Origin: Kiritimatiellia bacterium
Lineage (GTDB): Bacteria; Verrucomicrobiota; Kiritimatiellia; RFP12; UBA1067
Assembly (NCBI GenBank): GCA_017405115.1
Contig: JAFRBA010000188.1
Span: forward strand, 1 to 47,323
DNA: 47,323 bases
Direction: 5' to 3'
Below, one piece after another: positions 9,801 through 15,816 of the stretch. A model generated the notes under the pieces. The model worked only from the letters and a program-made list of their open reading frames with translations. It had not been told where the DNA came from and did no database searches. A program made the translations under genes and the position numbers. Position 1 is the first letter of the stretch. The number at the start of each line of letters is the position of its first letter.

Positions 9801-9979
9801 TAGACCTTGCCGCACGAGCCCTGATAGACGCGCTTCTCGAAGAACATCGGGTTCTTCTCCGGCGCGCCGACGGGATATGTCTTGAGCGCCATCGGGCCCC
9901 GCGAGACCGTGACCGCCGCCAGAACTTCGGCAGCCGCACAAGCGAAAGCCGCCGCCAACAGGAATTTGTCGTGTTTCAT
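6863..9979 (-). CDS. Secreted DUF5107 protein with C-terminal TPR repeats
   Basis: From the ATG at 9979 the protein has 1038 residues. This start was chosen over an upstream one because it begins a signal peptide (MKHDKFLLAAAFACAAAEVLA) and follows a -10 TATAAT by 6 nt. Residues ~40-345 match DUF5107: M-F-F-E-K-R-V-Y-Q-G, L-P-E-L-G-G-R-I-Y, G-G-V-E-F-N-W-P-Q-H-H, and later W-G-N-H-P-F-G-Y-A-W. The fold resembles sugar mutarotases. Residues ~510-1000 contain many TPR-like helix pairs (A-x-x-L-Y-G, A-W-R-N-L-G-V-A-L-W). Family members commonly lie among plant-polysaccharide genes, but I know of no proven reaction. It sits between the araC gene and the GH43/GH95 pair. Confidence 0.85.
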   Translation of the reverse strand: MKHDKFLLAAAFACAAAEVLAAVTVSRGPMALKTYPVGAPEKNPMFFEKRVYQGSCGKVYPVPFIDKVMDEPVMKEYDAVTLENDYTRVVLLPELGGRIYIGQDKTNNDYDFFYRNDVIKPALVGLAGPWISGGVEFNWPQHHRPATFMPTAVEIEHGEDGSITVWMSDHDPLNRLEGRHGICLRPDSSVVELKARLYNRTPFTQTFLWWANVAAKVHDQYESFFPADVTYVADHAVRATSSFPEANNFYYGVDYTKRPGANNLAWYKNIPVPTSYMVCATEYDFFGGYDHAAHGGFVHVADRHIAPGKKQWTWGNHPFGYAWDRELTDDSGPYVELMAGVYTDNQPDFTYLLPYETKVFSQYWWPYKNLGPVKNANTRLAVSLGGGRAGVVAAENLGEVEVVLGGEVRTADLRIGAPVVFTTDAPSIIVRRDGAELISFFANRAPTEQPINQSWAEPGDVPMRDVATEPPAPADIASADELFITAEHLDQYRHPTRMPEAYLDELLRRDPEDSRAHTLYGKRLIQRGLLAEAERHLVRAVKRQTRRHPNPYTGEALYYLGLARDLQGKLDSAYPCYFKATWNGEFRAAGYYRLATVDARRGDWAKAREHAAESLVSDARNEKAKMLATRDLSALVKKPFDQEMALDAAYDLVEMGQQSLAIAKLKTTKLNTLGLYVLAYIAQDKSLLAEASARGSADYFFPSRLEDYLALKWADEASGFKDYKVAYALGNWLYDRKRHEEALVCWERATKLAPGFPTAWRNLGVALWNVRRDGKSAMAAYENAIKADSSDARLVAEYDQLREKCKVAVSERLAFLASHMDLVLLRDDATVQYVTCLNDLGRHDEALDVLSKHRFHPWEGGEGKVLKQYTRAHLELGFKALERGAFAAALEHAGKSFATPQNLGEAYHLLQAKADVNYLRGKALQGLGRIDEAKAAFEACAAEAGDFQSMAVTAYSELSYYRGLALAELGRKDDAKALFEGMLAFAEKGLATPFKIDYFATSLPLLLIFEDDLEAVKNAQMENLRALAGKGLSVIEGK

Positions 9980-9985
9980 GCGACC

Positions 9986-9994
9986 ATTATACCA
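9986..9994 (-). promoter_or_regulatory. Extended -10 promoter of the DUF5107 gene
   Basis: TGGTATAAT on the minus strand, with its hexamer (9986-9991) 6 nt before the ATG at 9979, suggests a leaderless transcript. The TACCC-N4-GGGTA operator is absent. A different 11-bp palindrome, AACCGGCGGTT, is at 10032-10042. The 124-bp interval to the GH43 stop holds no gene. Confidence 0.55.
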
Positions 9995-10103
9995 CACGAC
10001 GGCGTTCCGGCAGAACCGCGAAAACATGCACAACCGGCGGTTTCACATGGATTATTCTGCTACGGCGCGTGGTCCCGCCCGCACGACCGACCCGGACACG
10101 GAC

Positions 10104-11375
10104 TCAGAGACGCAGTTCGGATAGCGATTCGCCATCAAGCGAAAGCGTTTCGCGCATGCCAGCGGACTTCTGCCCGTCTGCGACACGGAGGCGGATTGAA
10201 AGCGGCGCCACGACGGTTGCCCGGCGTGGCGGAGTTGCCGCGAGCGCCGCGCAGAAGCGGAATGGTATGTCGGGATAATCGACGCGACCGGCGAGGTCGC
10301 GCACCTTGACGTAGCGCACGGGATCGTCAGGACGGTCCAGAAGCGAATAGCGCGTCGCAGCATGATCTGTCCAGTCGCCGGCGATCAGCCCTTTGCGGCG
10401 GAAACGCGTCGGCAGGCCGTCGCTGTCAAGGTCGACGCGGCAAGAGAACGTCTCGCGTCCGAGCGGACACTTCTTGCCTTCATCCGTCATTCGCATGCCG
10501 AGGAAAACGGCGCGCCATTCGCCGTCCGCCATCTGCACGAGATCGGCGTGTCCGAACGCCTGGAGTGGCGAACTGCGTCCCCAGTCTTTGGCGGTCAGGA
10601 CAGGATTCCCCGCGACATGAGTGTACGGCCCTGTCACGCAATCGGAGACAAGGGCGATTTCCATGTGTCCCCATGCGGTTCCGCCCTGCGCATGCAAGAG
10701 CAGATACTTTCCGCCGATTTTGTAAAGGTGGGGACCTTCCGCAAAAGCGGCACCTTCGCCGAATCCGTCGGTAAGGACGTGCCTGTCTCCGAACAGACGC
10801 CCGGTTTCGAGGTCTATGCGCTGCATCCATATCTGGCAGTGTCCGCGCCACTTCTGCTTTGACGGCTGCTGGTTCGAGAGATACCACGCATCTTCGCCGT
10901 CGAAGAAGAGCGAGCCGTCGATGCCGGCATCGGCGTCGATTTTCAGCGGTTTCGACCACGGGCCAGCCGGGTCCTTGGCGGTCAGCAGATAGTTCTCGGC
11001 CTTTTTGAATCCGTCGTGCCACGTGACGGTCAGATAGAAAACGCCGTTGTGATGGCGCAGCGTCGGCGCCCAGATGCCGTCGTCCGGCGTTTTGCACGGC
11101 CACGATTCTCGCCAGGCGTGGGATATGACTTCCCAGTTCACCATATCCGTCGAACGATAGACGGGCAGCCCCGGCGAAAGCGAAAAACTCGATGTTGCAA
11201 TATAATATTCGTCACCTACGCGGCAGATCGTCGGATCCGGATTTCCGCCCGAGAGGAGGGGCTGGACGGCGAACGGTGCGGCATCGCCGGCGGCGAGCGA
11301 ATGTGCCCACCCGCAGGCGGCGAAGATGGCGAGCGCCGCGACTGCGGACATTGTTTTTGCATGTTGCATAATCAT
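10104..11375 (-). CDS. Secreted GH43 glycosidase (beta-xylosidase / alpha-arabinofuranosidase type)
   Basis: A 423-residue protein with a signal peptide ending near residue 29. It carries the five-bladed GH43 signature: G-G-N-P-D-P-T-I near 43 (general base Asp), the G-L-P-V-Y-R-S-T-D-M-V-N-W strand, D-A-G-I-D-G-S-L-F-F-D near 150 (pKa-modulating Asp) and F-A-E-G-P-H-L-Y near 213 (acid Glu). The S-S-F-S-L-S-P-G-L-P segment is typical of the xylosidase/arabinofuranosidase subfamilies (GH43_11/12-like). The ATG overlaps the TGA of the GH95 remnant (ATGA, 11372-11375), so the two form one operon driven by the promoter at 12139-12181. Exact specificity is not determined. Confidence 0.88.
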   Translation of the reverse strand: MIMQHAKTMSAVAALAIFAACGWAHSLAAGDAAPFAVQPLLSGGNPDPTICRVGDEYYIATSSFSLSPGLPVYRSTDMVNWEVISHAWRESWPCKTPDDGIWAPTLRHHNGVFYLTVTWHDGFKKAENYLLTAKDPAGPWSKPLKIDADAGIDGSLFFDGEDAWYLSNQQPSKQKWRGHCQIWMQRIDLETGRLFGDRHVLTDGFGEGAAFAEGPHLYKIGGKYLLLHAQGGTAWGHMEIALVSDCVTGPYTHVAGNPVLTAKDWGRSSPLQAFGHADLVQMADGEWRAVFLGMRMTDEGKKCPLGRETFSCRVDLDSDGLPTRFRRKGLIAGDWTDHAATRYSLLDRPDDPVRYVKVRDLAGRVDYPDIPFRFCAALAATPPRRATVVAPLSIRLRVADGQKSAGMRETLSLDGESLSELRL

Positions 11376-12132
11376 TTCCTAGTGACGGTCACAGAGCCGT
11401 CGGGATGGAGAAGCTCGAGTTCATAGCTGTCGCCCTGCCAGGACAGATTCTTCACCTTTATTCCGCCAGGGAGGAGAAGTCCCGATATGCTGCCCTTCTT
11501 CCATGACGCGGGCTTGGCGTTGAGCACCTTGAAACCTCCGTCAGGGCCCTTTGTGATGAGCGCGTCGGCGATGATTCCAGGGAAGCCGCCCGATATGTCG
11601 ATGTTGAAGAGCCAGCCCGGACGGTGCATTCGCCGCGCTCGAAGTCCGTCATGCGGCGATAGCCCGGCGCATCGCTCCACTTCGGCAGGTCCGGCGTGTC
11701 GACGACAAGGCTGACCGCACCCATGAACGGATCGCGCTTGAAAGAATAGCCGCTTTCGTCCGACGCCTTCTGGATGACTTCGCCCCAGATTTCCTTTTCG
11801 CGTCCGGCGAGCGCCAGCTCGCGCGCCTTGTCGCGGTACTTCCCGAGCTCGAAATAACTTCCGTTCATGGCGCGCGGCAGAAACAGCCGCGCGTGCGAGA
11901 GGAACATCTCCTCGTGCGCAAGTTCGCCCGGAACCATCGCGCCCATCGCGCCGTTGCCCGTCAAAAGCGACTGCTCCCATGCGCGGCTCTTGGCGACGCC
12001 CGGCCTCACCTGCGCCGGCGTCTCGCACACGACGCCGAGCCTCGGCGCGCGAAACTCGTCCGCGGAAGCATTGAAAGAAAGGCCCGCTACTGCAATCGCG
12101 GCAACGCATACGCATGGATTAATAGTTTTCAT
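11372..12132 (-). pseudogene. GH95-type glycosidase with a large internal deletion and frame change
   Basis: From the ATG at 12132 one frame encodes a signal peptide (MKTINPCVCVAAIAVAGL) and a GH95 N-terminal domain (L-L-T-G-N-G-A-M-G-A-M-V, F-L-S-H-A-R-L-F-L-P, ...M-T-D-F-E-R-G-E-C-T-V), ending near residue 170. The next recognisable GH95 segment (W-L-F-N-I-D-I-S-G-G-F-P-G-I-I-A-D-A-L ... G-S-I-S-G-L-L-L-P-G-G) is in another frame and represents the extreme C-terminus. The join is at about 11615-11625. Family members are about 750-800 residues; about 500, including the catalytic (alpha/alpha)6 barrel, are missing. GH95 covers alpha-L-fucosidases and alpha-L-galactosidases. The promoter and operator are intact, and the remnant is translationally coupled to the GH43 gene. 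Confidence 0.85.
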
Positions 12133-12138
12133 GCCGAC

Positions 12139-12181
12139 ATTCTACCAAACACCGCCCCCGCTGAACATACCCAGTCGGGTA
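12139..12181 (-). promoter_or_regulatory. Promoter with TACCC-N4-GGGTA operator upstream of GH95/GH43
   Basis: The -10 TAGAAT (minus strand, 12139-12144), preceded by TGG, lies 6 nt from the ATG at 12132. TACCCAGTCGGGTA occupies 12168-12181, again 23 bp from the -10. The intervening bases strongly resemble those at 969-991, so these two promoters look like recent duplicates. Confidence 0.7.
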
Positions 12182-12202
12182 CTATAGGCGCTGACGAAAC
12201 TT

Positions 12203-12239
12203 TCGGCCGACCCACTATTGCAAATTGTGGGTCGGCCGA
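12203..12239. terminator. 13-bp perfect inverted repeat, probable terminator hairpin
   Basis: Arms 12203-12215 (TCGGCCGACCCAC) and 12227-12239 (its exact complement) enclose an 11-nt loop. It lies downstream of the toxin gene (stop at 12295) and upstream of the GH95 promoter, so it could insulate the two. There is no long U tract on either side, so intrinsic termination would be imperfect. Confidence 0.5.
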
Positions 12240-12244
12240 TTGCG

Positions 12245-12310
12245 CTACTCCACCCTTACGCGCAGGAAGAACGAGGCCGACGCGCCGTCGGGCTTTATAT
12301 CATCGTCCGC
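12245..12310 (-). pseudogene. C-terminal tail of an unidentified gene overlapping the toxin 3' end
   Basis: A frame different from the toxin reads A-D-D-D-I-K-P-D-G-A-S-A-S-F-F-L-R-V-R-V-E and then TAG (12245-12247). It looks like the final strands of a secreted protein rather than random sequence, with no upstream partner in the window. It may be the 3' end of a gene displaced when the toxin-antitoxin pair arrived. Speculative. Confidence 0.25.
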
Positions 12311-12609
12311 CAATCGCTTGGAGCATAGACAAAGCGTCGGACTTCCACGACTTTCCCGATTACGCAGTAGAGGACAAGATAGTTCCCGACTGCTATGCGA
12401 TAGTATGGATGTTCGCGATCTTTCTCAGTTTGCACAGGCTCAAAGGATTCTGGTGCGAACAACCGATCTGTTATCGCCCTCTCAACATCATTAACAAGTC
12501 TCGCAGCCGCATCAGGACTCCTCAATTCAACAGAAATGTATCGGACAGCCTCTGATAGTTCTTCGTCGAAGAGCGGAAGATACTCAAGCGTGTACTCTTC
12601 GCCCAGCAT
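12295..12609 (-). CDS. RelE/ParE-family toxin
   Basis: A 104-residue protein from the ATG at 12609, preceded by GGGAGG 6 nt upstream. An in-frame ATG at 12645 has no such site and would enlarge the overlap with the antitoxin. The L-F-D-E-E-L-S-E-A-V-R-Y-I helix, the central P-Y-Y-R-I-A-V-G-N-Y-L-V-L-Y-C strands and the C-terminal V-E-V-R-R-F-V-Y strand are typical of the ParE/RelE fold, which covers ribosome-dependent mRNases and gyrase poisons; motifs alone do not settle which. The start lies inside the antitoxin gene (26-bp overlap), a standard coupling. Confidence 0.85.
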   Translation of the reverse strand: MLGEEYTLEYLPLFDEELSEAVRYISVELRSPDAAARLVNDVERAITDRLFAPESFEPVQTEKDREHPYYRIAVGNYLVLYCVIGKVVEVRRFVYAPSDWRTMI

Positions 12610-12880
12610 TTGCAGCCTCCCGCGCATGTCCAAACACTTGCGCATGCGACAGCCGCTCAGAATGCGAACGGCAGTATTCGTCCGTCTCGTCCATTACAGT
12701 CTCCAGGCTATGGCTCACGACAGGGCGGCGGCGCAGGCTGAACGGTATGCCCTGATACATCACCACTTCGTTTATAAATACATTTATCGCCCCCGAAAGC
12801 GTCATGCCGATGTCATTGAAGATTTCCTCCGCCTGCCGCTTTTTCTCGGAATCTACACGTGCTGTTATTGTTGCCGTCAT
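12584..12880 (-). CDS. RelB/DinJ-family antitoxin
   Basis: A 98-residue protein whose N-terminus, T-A-T-I-T-A-R-V-D-S-E-K-K-R-Q-A-E-E-I-F-N-D-I-G-M-T-L-S-G-A-I-N-V-F, is the ribbon-helix-helix DNA-binding motif of RelB/DinJ. The C-terminal part (S-L-E-T-V-M-D-E-T onwards) would wrap the toxin. It is upstream of and overlaps the toxin gene. It probably represses its own promoter through the inverted repeat at 12895-12917. Confidence 0.85.
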   Translation of the reverse strand: MTATITARVDSEKKRQAEEIFNDIGMTLSGAINVFINEVVMYQGIPFSLRRRPVVSHSLETVMDETDEYCRSHSERLSHAQVFGHAREAANAGRRVHA

Positions 12881-12894
12881 GCTTTATGCCCTTT

Positions 12895-12921
12895 ATTGTG
12901 TTCTGAGCGCACACAATTATA
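12895..12921 (-). promoter_or_regulatory. relBE-type promoter and operator
   Basis: A perfect inverted repeat with 7-bp arms ATTGTGT (12895-12901) and ACACAAT (12911-12917) overlaps the minus-strand -10 TATAAT (12916-12921), itself preceded by TGG. Binding of the ribbon-helix-helix antitoxin here would block transcription, the classical conditional autoregulation. Confidence 0.65.
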
Positions 12922-12990
12922 CCATAATCGCTGCATTTTGTGTTGCCGCATTGTCCTCGACCGCCCCGCTGGACGCAGCGGAGAAGAAAA

Positions 12991-13704
12991 TCACGCCTCC
13001 CTCAATCGTCCCTCGACGCCGTCTAGCAGGTCGGGGCGCTCCGCCTCAGTCAGCCGCCGCGCCTGCGCCTTGCGCCACGCCTCGATCCTGCGGTGGTCGC
13101 CAGAAAGCAACACGTCAGGGACGCGCATCCCGCGGAACTCCGGCGGGTGCGTGTACTGCGGAGCCTCGAGGAGCCCATCCGCCCCGAAGCTCTCCGACGC
13201 TGTCGCGGCGGGCCCTCCGCCGAGCACTCCCGGCAGCAGGCGCACAATCGCGTCGGTCATCGCCGCGGCCGCGAGCTCGCCGCCCGTCATGACGAAGTCG
13301 CCTACCGAGAACTTGTCGGTCGCAAGCGTCTCTATGCGCGCGTCGAACCCCTCGTAGTGACCGCACATGAAAACGACATGCCCGGCCGCGGACAGGTCTG
13401 CGGCGTCGCGCTGCGAGAACCGCCGCCCGGCAGGCGACGTAAGCACCACGCGCGGCGCGGGGCTCTCGTCCTTCCCGACCACGGACTCCACGGCGGCGAA
13501 CCACGGGCCGCACGCCATCAGCATACCGGGGCCCCCGCCGTAGGGACGGTCGTCGACCTTGCGCCACCGGCCCCGTCCGAAGTCGCGCAGATCGACGATG
13601 TTCACGCGGCAGGCGCCCTTCCGCACCGCGCGCGCCACGATCGACTCCGTGAGGAACCCGGAGAACATCGTGGGCTGCACGCTTATTATGTCAATCGTCA
13701 GCAC
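12991..13704 (-). CDS. trmD: tRNA (guanine-N1-)-methyltransferase TrmD
   Basis: A 237-residue protein of normal length with the whole TrmD signature: I-D-I-I-S-V-Q-P-T-M-F, D-D-R-P-Y-G-G-G-P-G-M near 54, V-V-F-M-C-G-H-Y-E-G-F-D near 112 (SAM-binding trefoil knot), S-V-G-D-F-V-M-T-G-G-E-L and V-L-L-S-G-D-H-R-R-I-E-A-W-R near 200. It methylates N1 of G37 in tRNAs reading CNN-type codons, which prevents frameshifting. The start is a GTG lying only 6 nt from a perfect extended -10, implying a leaderless mRNA. It is divergent from skp-lpxD-aroQ. Confidence 0.96.
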   Translation of the reverse strand: MLTIDIISVQPTMFSGFLTESIVARAVRKGACRVNIVDLRDFGRGRWRKVDDRPYGGGPGMLMACGPWFAAVESVVGKDESPAPRVVLTSPAGRRFSQRDAADLSAAGHVVFMCGHYEGFDARIETLATDKFSVGDFVMTGGELAAAAMTDAIVRLLPGVLGGGPAATASESFGADGLLEAPQYTHPPEFRGMRVPDVLLSGDHRRIEAWRKAQARRLTEAERPDLLDGVEGRLREA

Positions 13705-13710
13705 TCGCGT

Positions 13711-13735
13711 ATTATACCAAAATTTGTGGTATAAT
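13711..13735. promoter_or_regulatory. Mirror-image divergent extended -10 promoters (trmD / skp)
   Basis: TGGTATAAT on the minus strand (13711-13719) serves trmD and TGGTATAAT on the plus strand (13727-13735) serves skp. Only 7 bp separate them, so each -10 lies within the other's spacer/-35 region and polymerase occupancy should be mutually exclusive. The trmD hexamer ends 6 nt before its GTG; the skp leader is about 50 nt with AAAGGAT before the ATG. Confidence 0.7.
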
Positions 13736-13791
13736 AAGGGCGTTTGCGGGTTCCGTTCCGGTTCCCGGACAAGAAAGGATAACTGACAACG

Positions 13792-14355
13792 ATGAAGAAA
13801 CTAGTCGCTCTCGCCGTGGCCGCCGTCGCCGCGGTCGCCTCTGCGGAAATGAAGCTCGGCACGGTTGACATGGTGCTGCTCGTCCGCAACCACCCCAACT
13901 ACGACTCGAACAAAGAGCTTCTGTCCTCCACAGACAAGGACTACCAGAAGAAGCTCGGCGTCATAAAGTCCGAAGGCGAGAAGATGCAGGCCGAGGGCAA
14001 GCAGATCGCAGAGCAGTTGCGCAACCCGATGCTCGCCGACAAGGCGAAGGCCGACCTCGAGAAGCAGCTTATCGACCTGCAGCAGAAGCTGATCGGCATC
14101 GAGCAGCGCTACCGCGCCGAGGCCATGCGCTGCCGCCAGGACCTGCAGGACCTCGAGGGCCGCCTCCTGAAGACGACGACCGACGACCTCAAGCGGCGCA
14201 TAGCCAAGTTCGCAGAGGAAAAGGAATACGATCTCATACTCGACAAGAGCGCCGCGCCATTTGCAAAGCCATCCTTCGAAGTGACCGACGCGGTGCTCAT
14301 CACCATGGGCGTGGACCCGAAGGACGCAAAGGGCCGCGACGATGAAGGCAAGTGA
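13792..14355 (+). CDS. skp: Skp/OmpH-family periplasmic chaperone
   Basis: A 187-residue protein with a signal peptide (MKKLVALAVAAVAAVASA), the V-D-M-x-x-L-x-x-N-H-P-N-Y start typical of OmpH and a long charged helical region (about 35-150) forming the coiled-coil tentacles. Skp holds unfolded outer membrane proteins for the BAM complex. It lies directly before lpxD (14-bp overlap) and near bamA, matching the conserved bamA-skp-lpxD neighbourhood, except that bamA has been turned to the opposite strand downstream. Confidence 0.9.
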   Translation: MKKLVALAVAAVAAVASAEMKLGTVDMVLLVRNHPNYDSNKELLSSTDKDYQKKLGVIKSEGEKMQAEGKQIAEQLRNPMLADKAKADLEKQLIDLQQKLIGIEQRYRAEAMRCRQDLQDLEGRLLKTTTDDLKRRIAKFAEEKEYDLILDKSAAPFAKPSFEVTDAVLITMGVDPKDAKGRDDEGK

Positions 14356-15391
14356 GCTCGCACGTGTCCTCGGCGGAACGCTGGAGGGAGACGACGTCGA
14401 GCTCGCGGCCTGCGGCGGGCTTGAGGAGGCCCGCCCAGGTGACCTGAGCTTCTGTAAGGACACAAAGCACGTCAAGCTCGTCGAGTCCACGAAGGCATCC
14501 GCAGTGCTTCTGCCGCCGGAATGGGACCGCGGTGCCCCGTGCTCCGTCATCCGCGTCGCCGACCCGGACCGCGCCTGCATGGCCGCCGCGCGCATATTCG
14601 CGCCGCCAGAGCCGGTGCGCACGCCCGGAGTTCACCCGACGGCGATCGTAGACCCGTCAGTTCGCCTCGGATCCGGCGTCCACGTGGGCGCCCTTACCGT
14701 CATAGAGAAAGGCGCCGTGATAGGCGACAACGCCGTGATAGAGGCCCAGGTCTTCATAGGCGAGGGCTGCAAGGTCGGCGCGGGGACCCATGTCTATCCG
14801 CAGGTGACGCTGCGCGAGGGCACGGTCGTCGGGCGCGACTGCATCCTCCACTGCGGCGTGCGGCTCGGCGGCGACGGCTACGGCTTCACGAACGGACGCC
14901 GCGAGGACGGCTCCATATTCATCGAGAAGATTCCCCAGCTCGGCATCGTCGAAATCGGGGACGGGGTGGAGATCGGCTCGAACACGACAATCGACCGCGC
15001 GCGGATTGGCCGCACATACATCGGCCCGATGACGAAGATCGACAACCTCGTGCAGGTCGGCCACAACGTAAAGATCAAGGGCTACTCCGGGCTCATAGCC
15101 CAGTCCGGCGTCGCCGGCTCCACGGAGATCGGGGCAGGATGCCTCATCTGGGCGCAGGCCGGGATATCCGGGCACATCAAGATAGCGGACGGCGTGCAGG
15201 TCGGCCCCCAGGCGGGCGTGCCGCAGTCTCTCGACGGCTCGCTCAAGTACGTCATAGGCGCGCCTGCGATGTCAATGAAGGACCTCGCCGCAATCACGCT
15301 CGCCCCGAAGATGATTGCCAAGCTCAAGGCCGAAGTCAAGGCGCTCAGGGCGGAGCTCGCGGCGCTTGGCAAGGCGCAGGGGGCTACATGA
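14342..15391 (+). CDS. lpxD: UDP-3-O-acylglucosamine N-acyltransferase LpxD
   Basis: A 349-residue protein. The N-terminal uridine-binding domain (1-100) contains G-G-L-E-E-A-R-P-G-D-L-S-F. The left-handed beta-helix of hexapeptide repeats (about 105-310) includes the catalytic-His region V-Q-V-G-H-N-V-K-I-K near 240, and the C-terminus is a helix. It adds the N-linked acyl chain in lipid A synthesis, so the organism makes lipid A. It overlaps skp by 14 bp and aroQ by ATGA at its end, indicating one operon. Confidence 0.95.
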   Translation: MKASELARVLGGTLEGDDVELAACGGLEEARPGDLSFCKDTKHVKLVESTKASAVLLPPEWDRGAPCSVIRVADPDRACMAAARIFAPPEPVRTPGVHPTAIVDPSVRLGSGVHVGALTVIEKGAVIGDNAVIEAQVFIGEGCKVGAGTHVYPQVTLREGTVVGRDCILHCGVRLGGDGYGFTNGRREDGSIFIEKIPQLGIVEIGDGVEIGSNTTIDRARIGRTYIGPMTKIDNLVQVGHNVKIKGYSGLIAQSGVAGSTEIGAGCLIWAQAGISGHIKIADGVQVGPQAGVPQSLDGSLKYVIGAPAMSMKDLAAITLAPKMIAKLKAEVKALRAELAALGKAQGAT

Positions 15392-15816
15392 GGCTCCTGG
15401 TCGTCAACGGGCCGAACCTCAACCTGCTCGGCGTGCGAGAACCCGACCTCTACGGACGCGGCACCTACGCGGAGCTTGTGGCGTTCGTCAGGGGCGTCGC
15501 GGCCGAGTCCGGCGTCGAGGTCGAAGTGCGCCAGTCGAACCACGAGGGCGACATCGTGGACTGGATCCAGGAGTGCCCCGGGAAGTTCGACGCGCTCGTC
15601 CTAAACGCCGCGGCGTACACCCACACGTCCGTCGCGATACTGGACGCCATAAAGGCGGTTCGGGTGCGCACGGCAGAAGTGCACCTCACGGAGCCGAAGG
15701 AGCGCGAGGACTTCCGCCGCGTATCCTTCGTAGGAAAAGCCGCGGAGCGGACTTTCTCCGGCCGCGGCTTCGATTCGTACGCCGACGCGATCCGCTACTT
15801 CGCTCAGAAGTCGTAG
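15388..15816 (+). CDS. aroQ: Type II 3-dehydroquinate dehydratase
   Basis: From the ATG at 15388 (overlapping the lpxD stop as ATGA) the protein has 142 residues, the usual size. It starts L-L-V-V-N-G-P-N-L-N-L-L-G-V-R-E-P-D-L-Y-G (N-P-N-L-N-L-L signature with the catalytic Tyr), continues with R-Q-S-N-H-E-G-D-I-V-D-W-I-Q, then N-A-A-A-Y-T-H-T-S-V-A-I and the His-containing E-V-H-L-T-E-P. It performs the third shikimate step. Its 3' end overlaps the convergent bamA by 13 bp. Confidence 0.95.
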   Translation: MRLLVVNGPNLNLLGVREPDLYGRGTYAELVAFVRGVAAESGVEVEVRQSNHEGDIVDWIQECPGKFDALVLNAAAYTHTSVAILDAIKAVRVRTAEVHLTEPKEREDFRRVSFVGKAAERTFSGRGFDSYADAIRYFAQKS

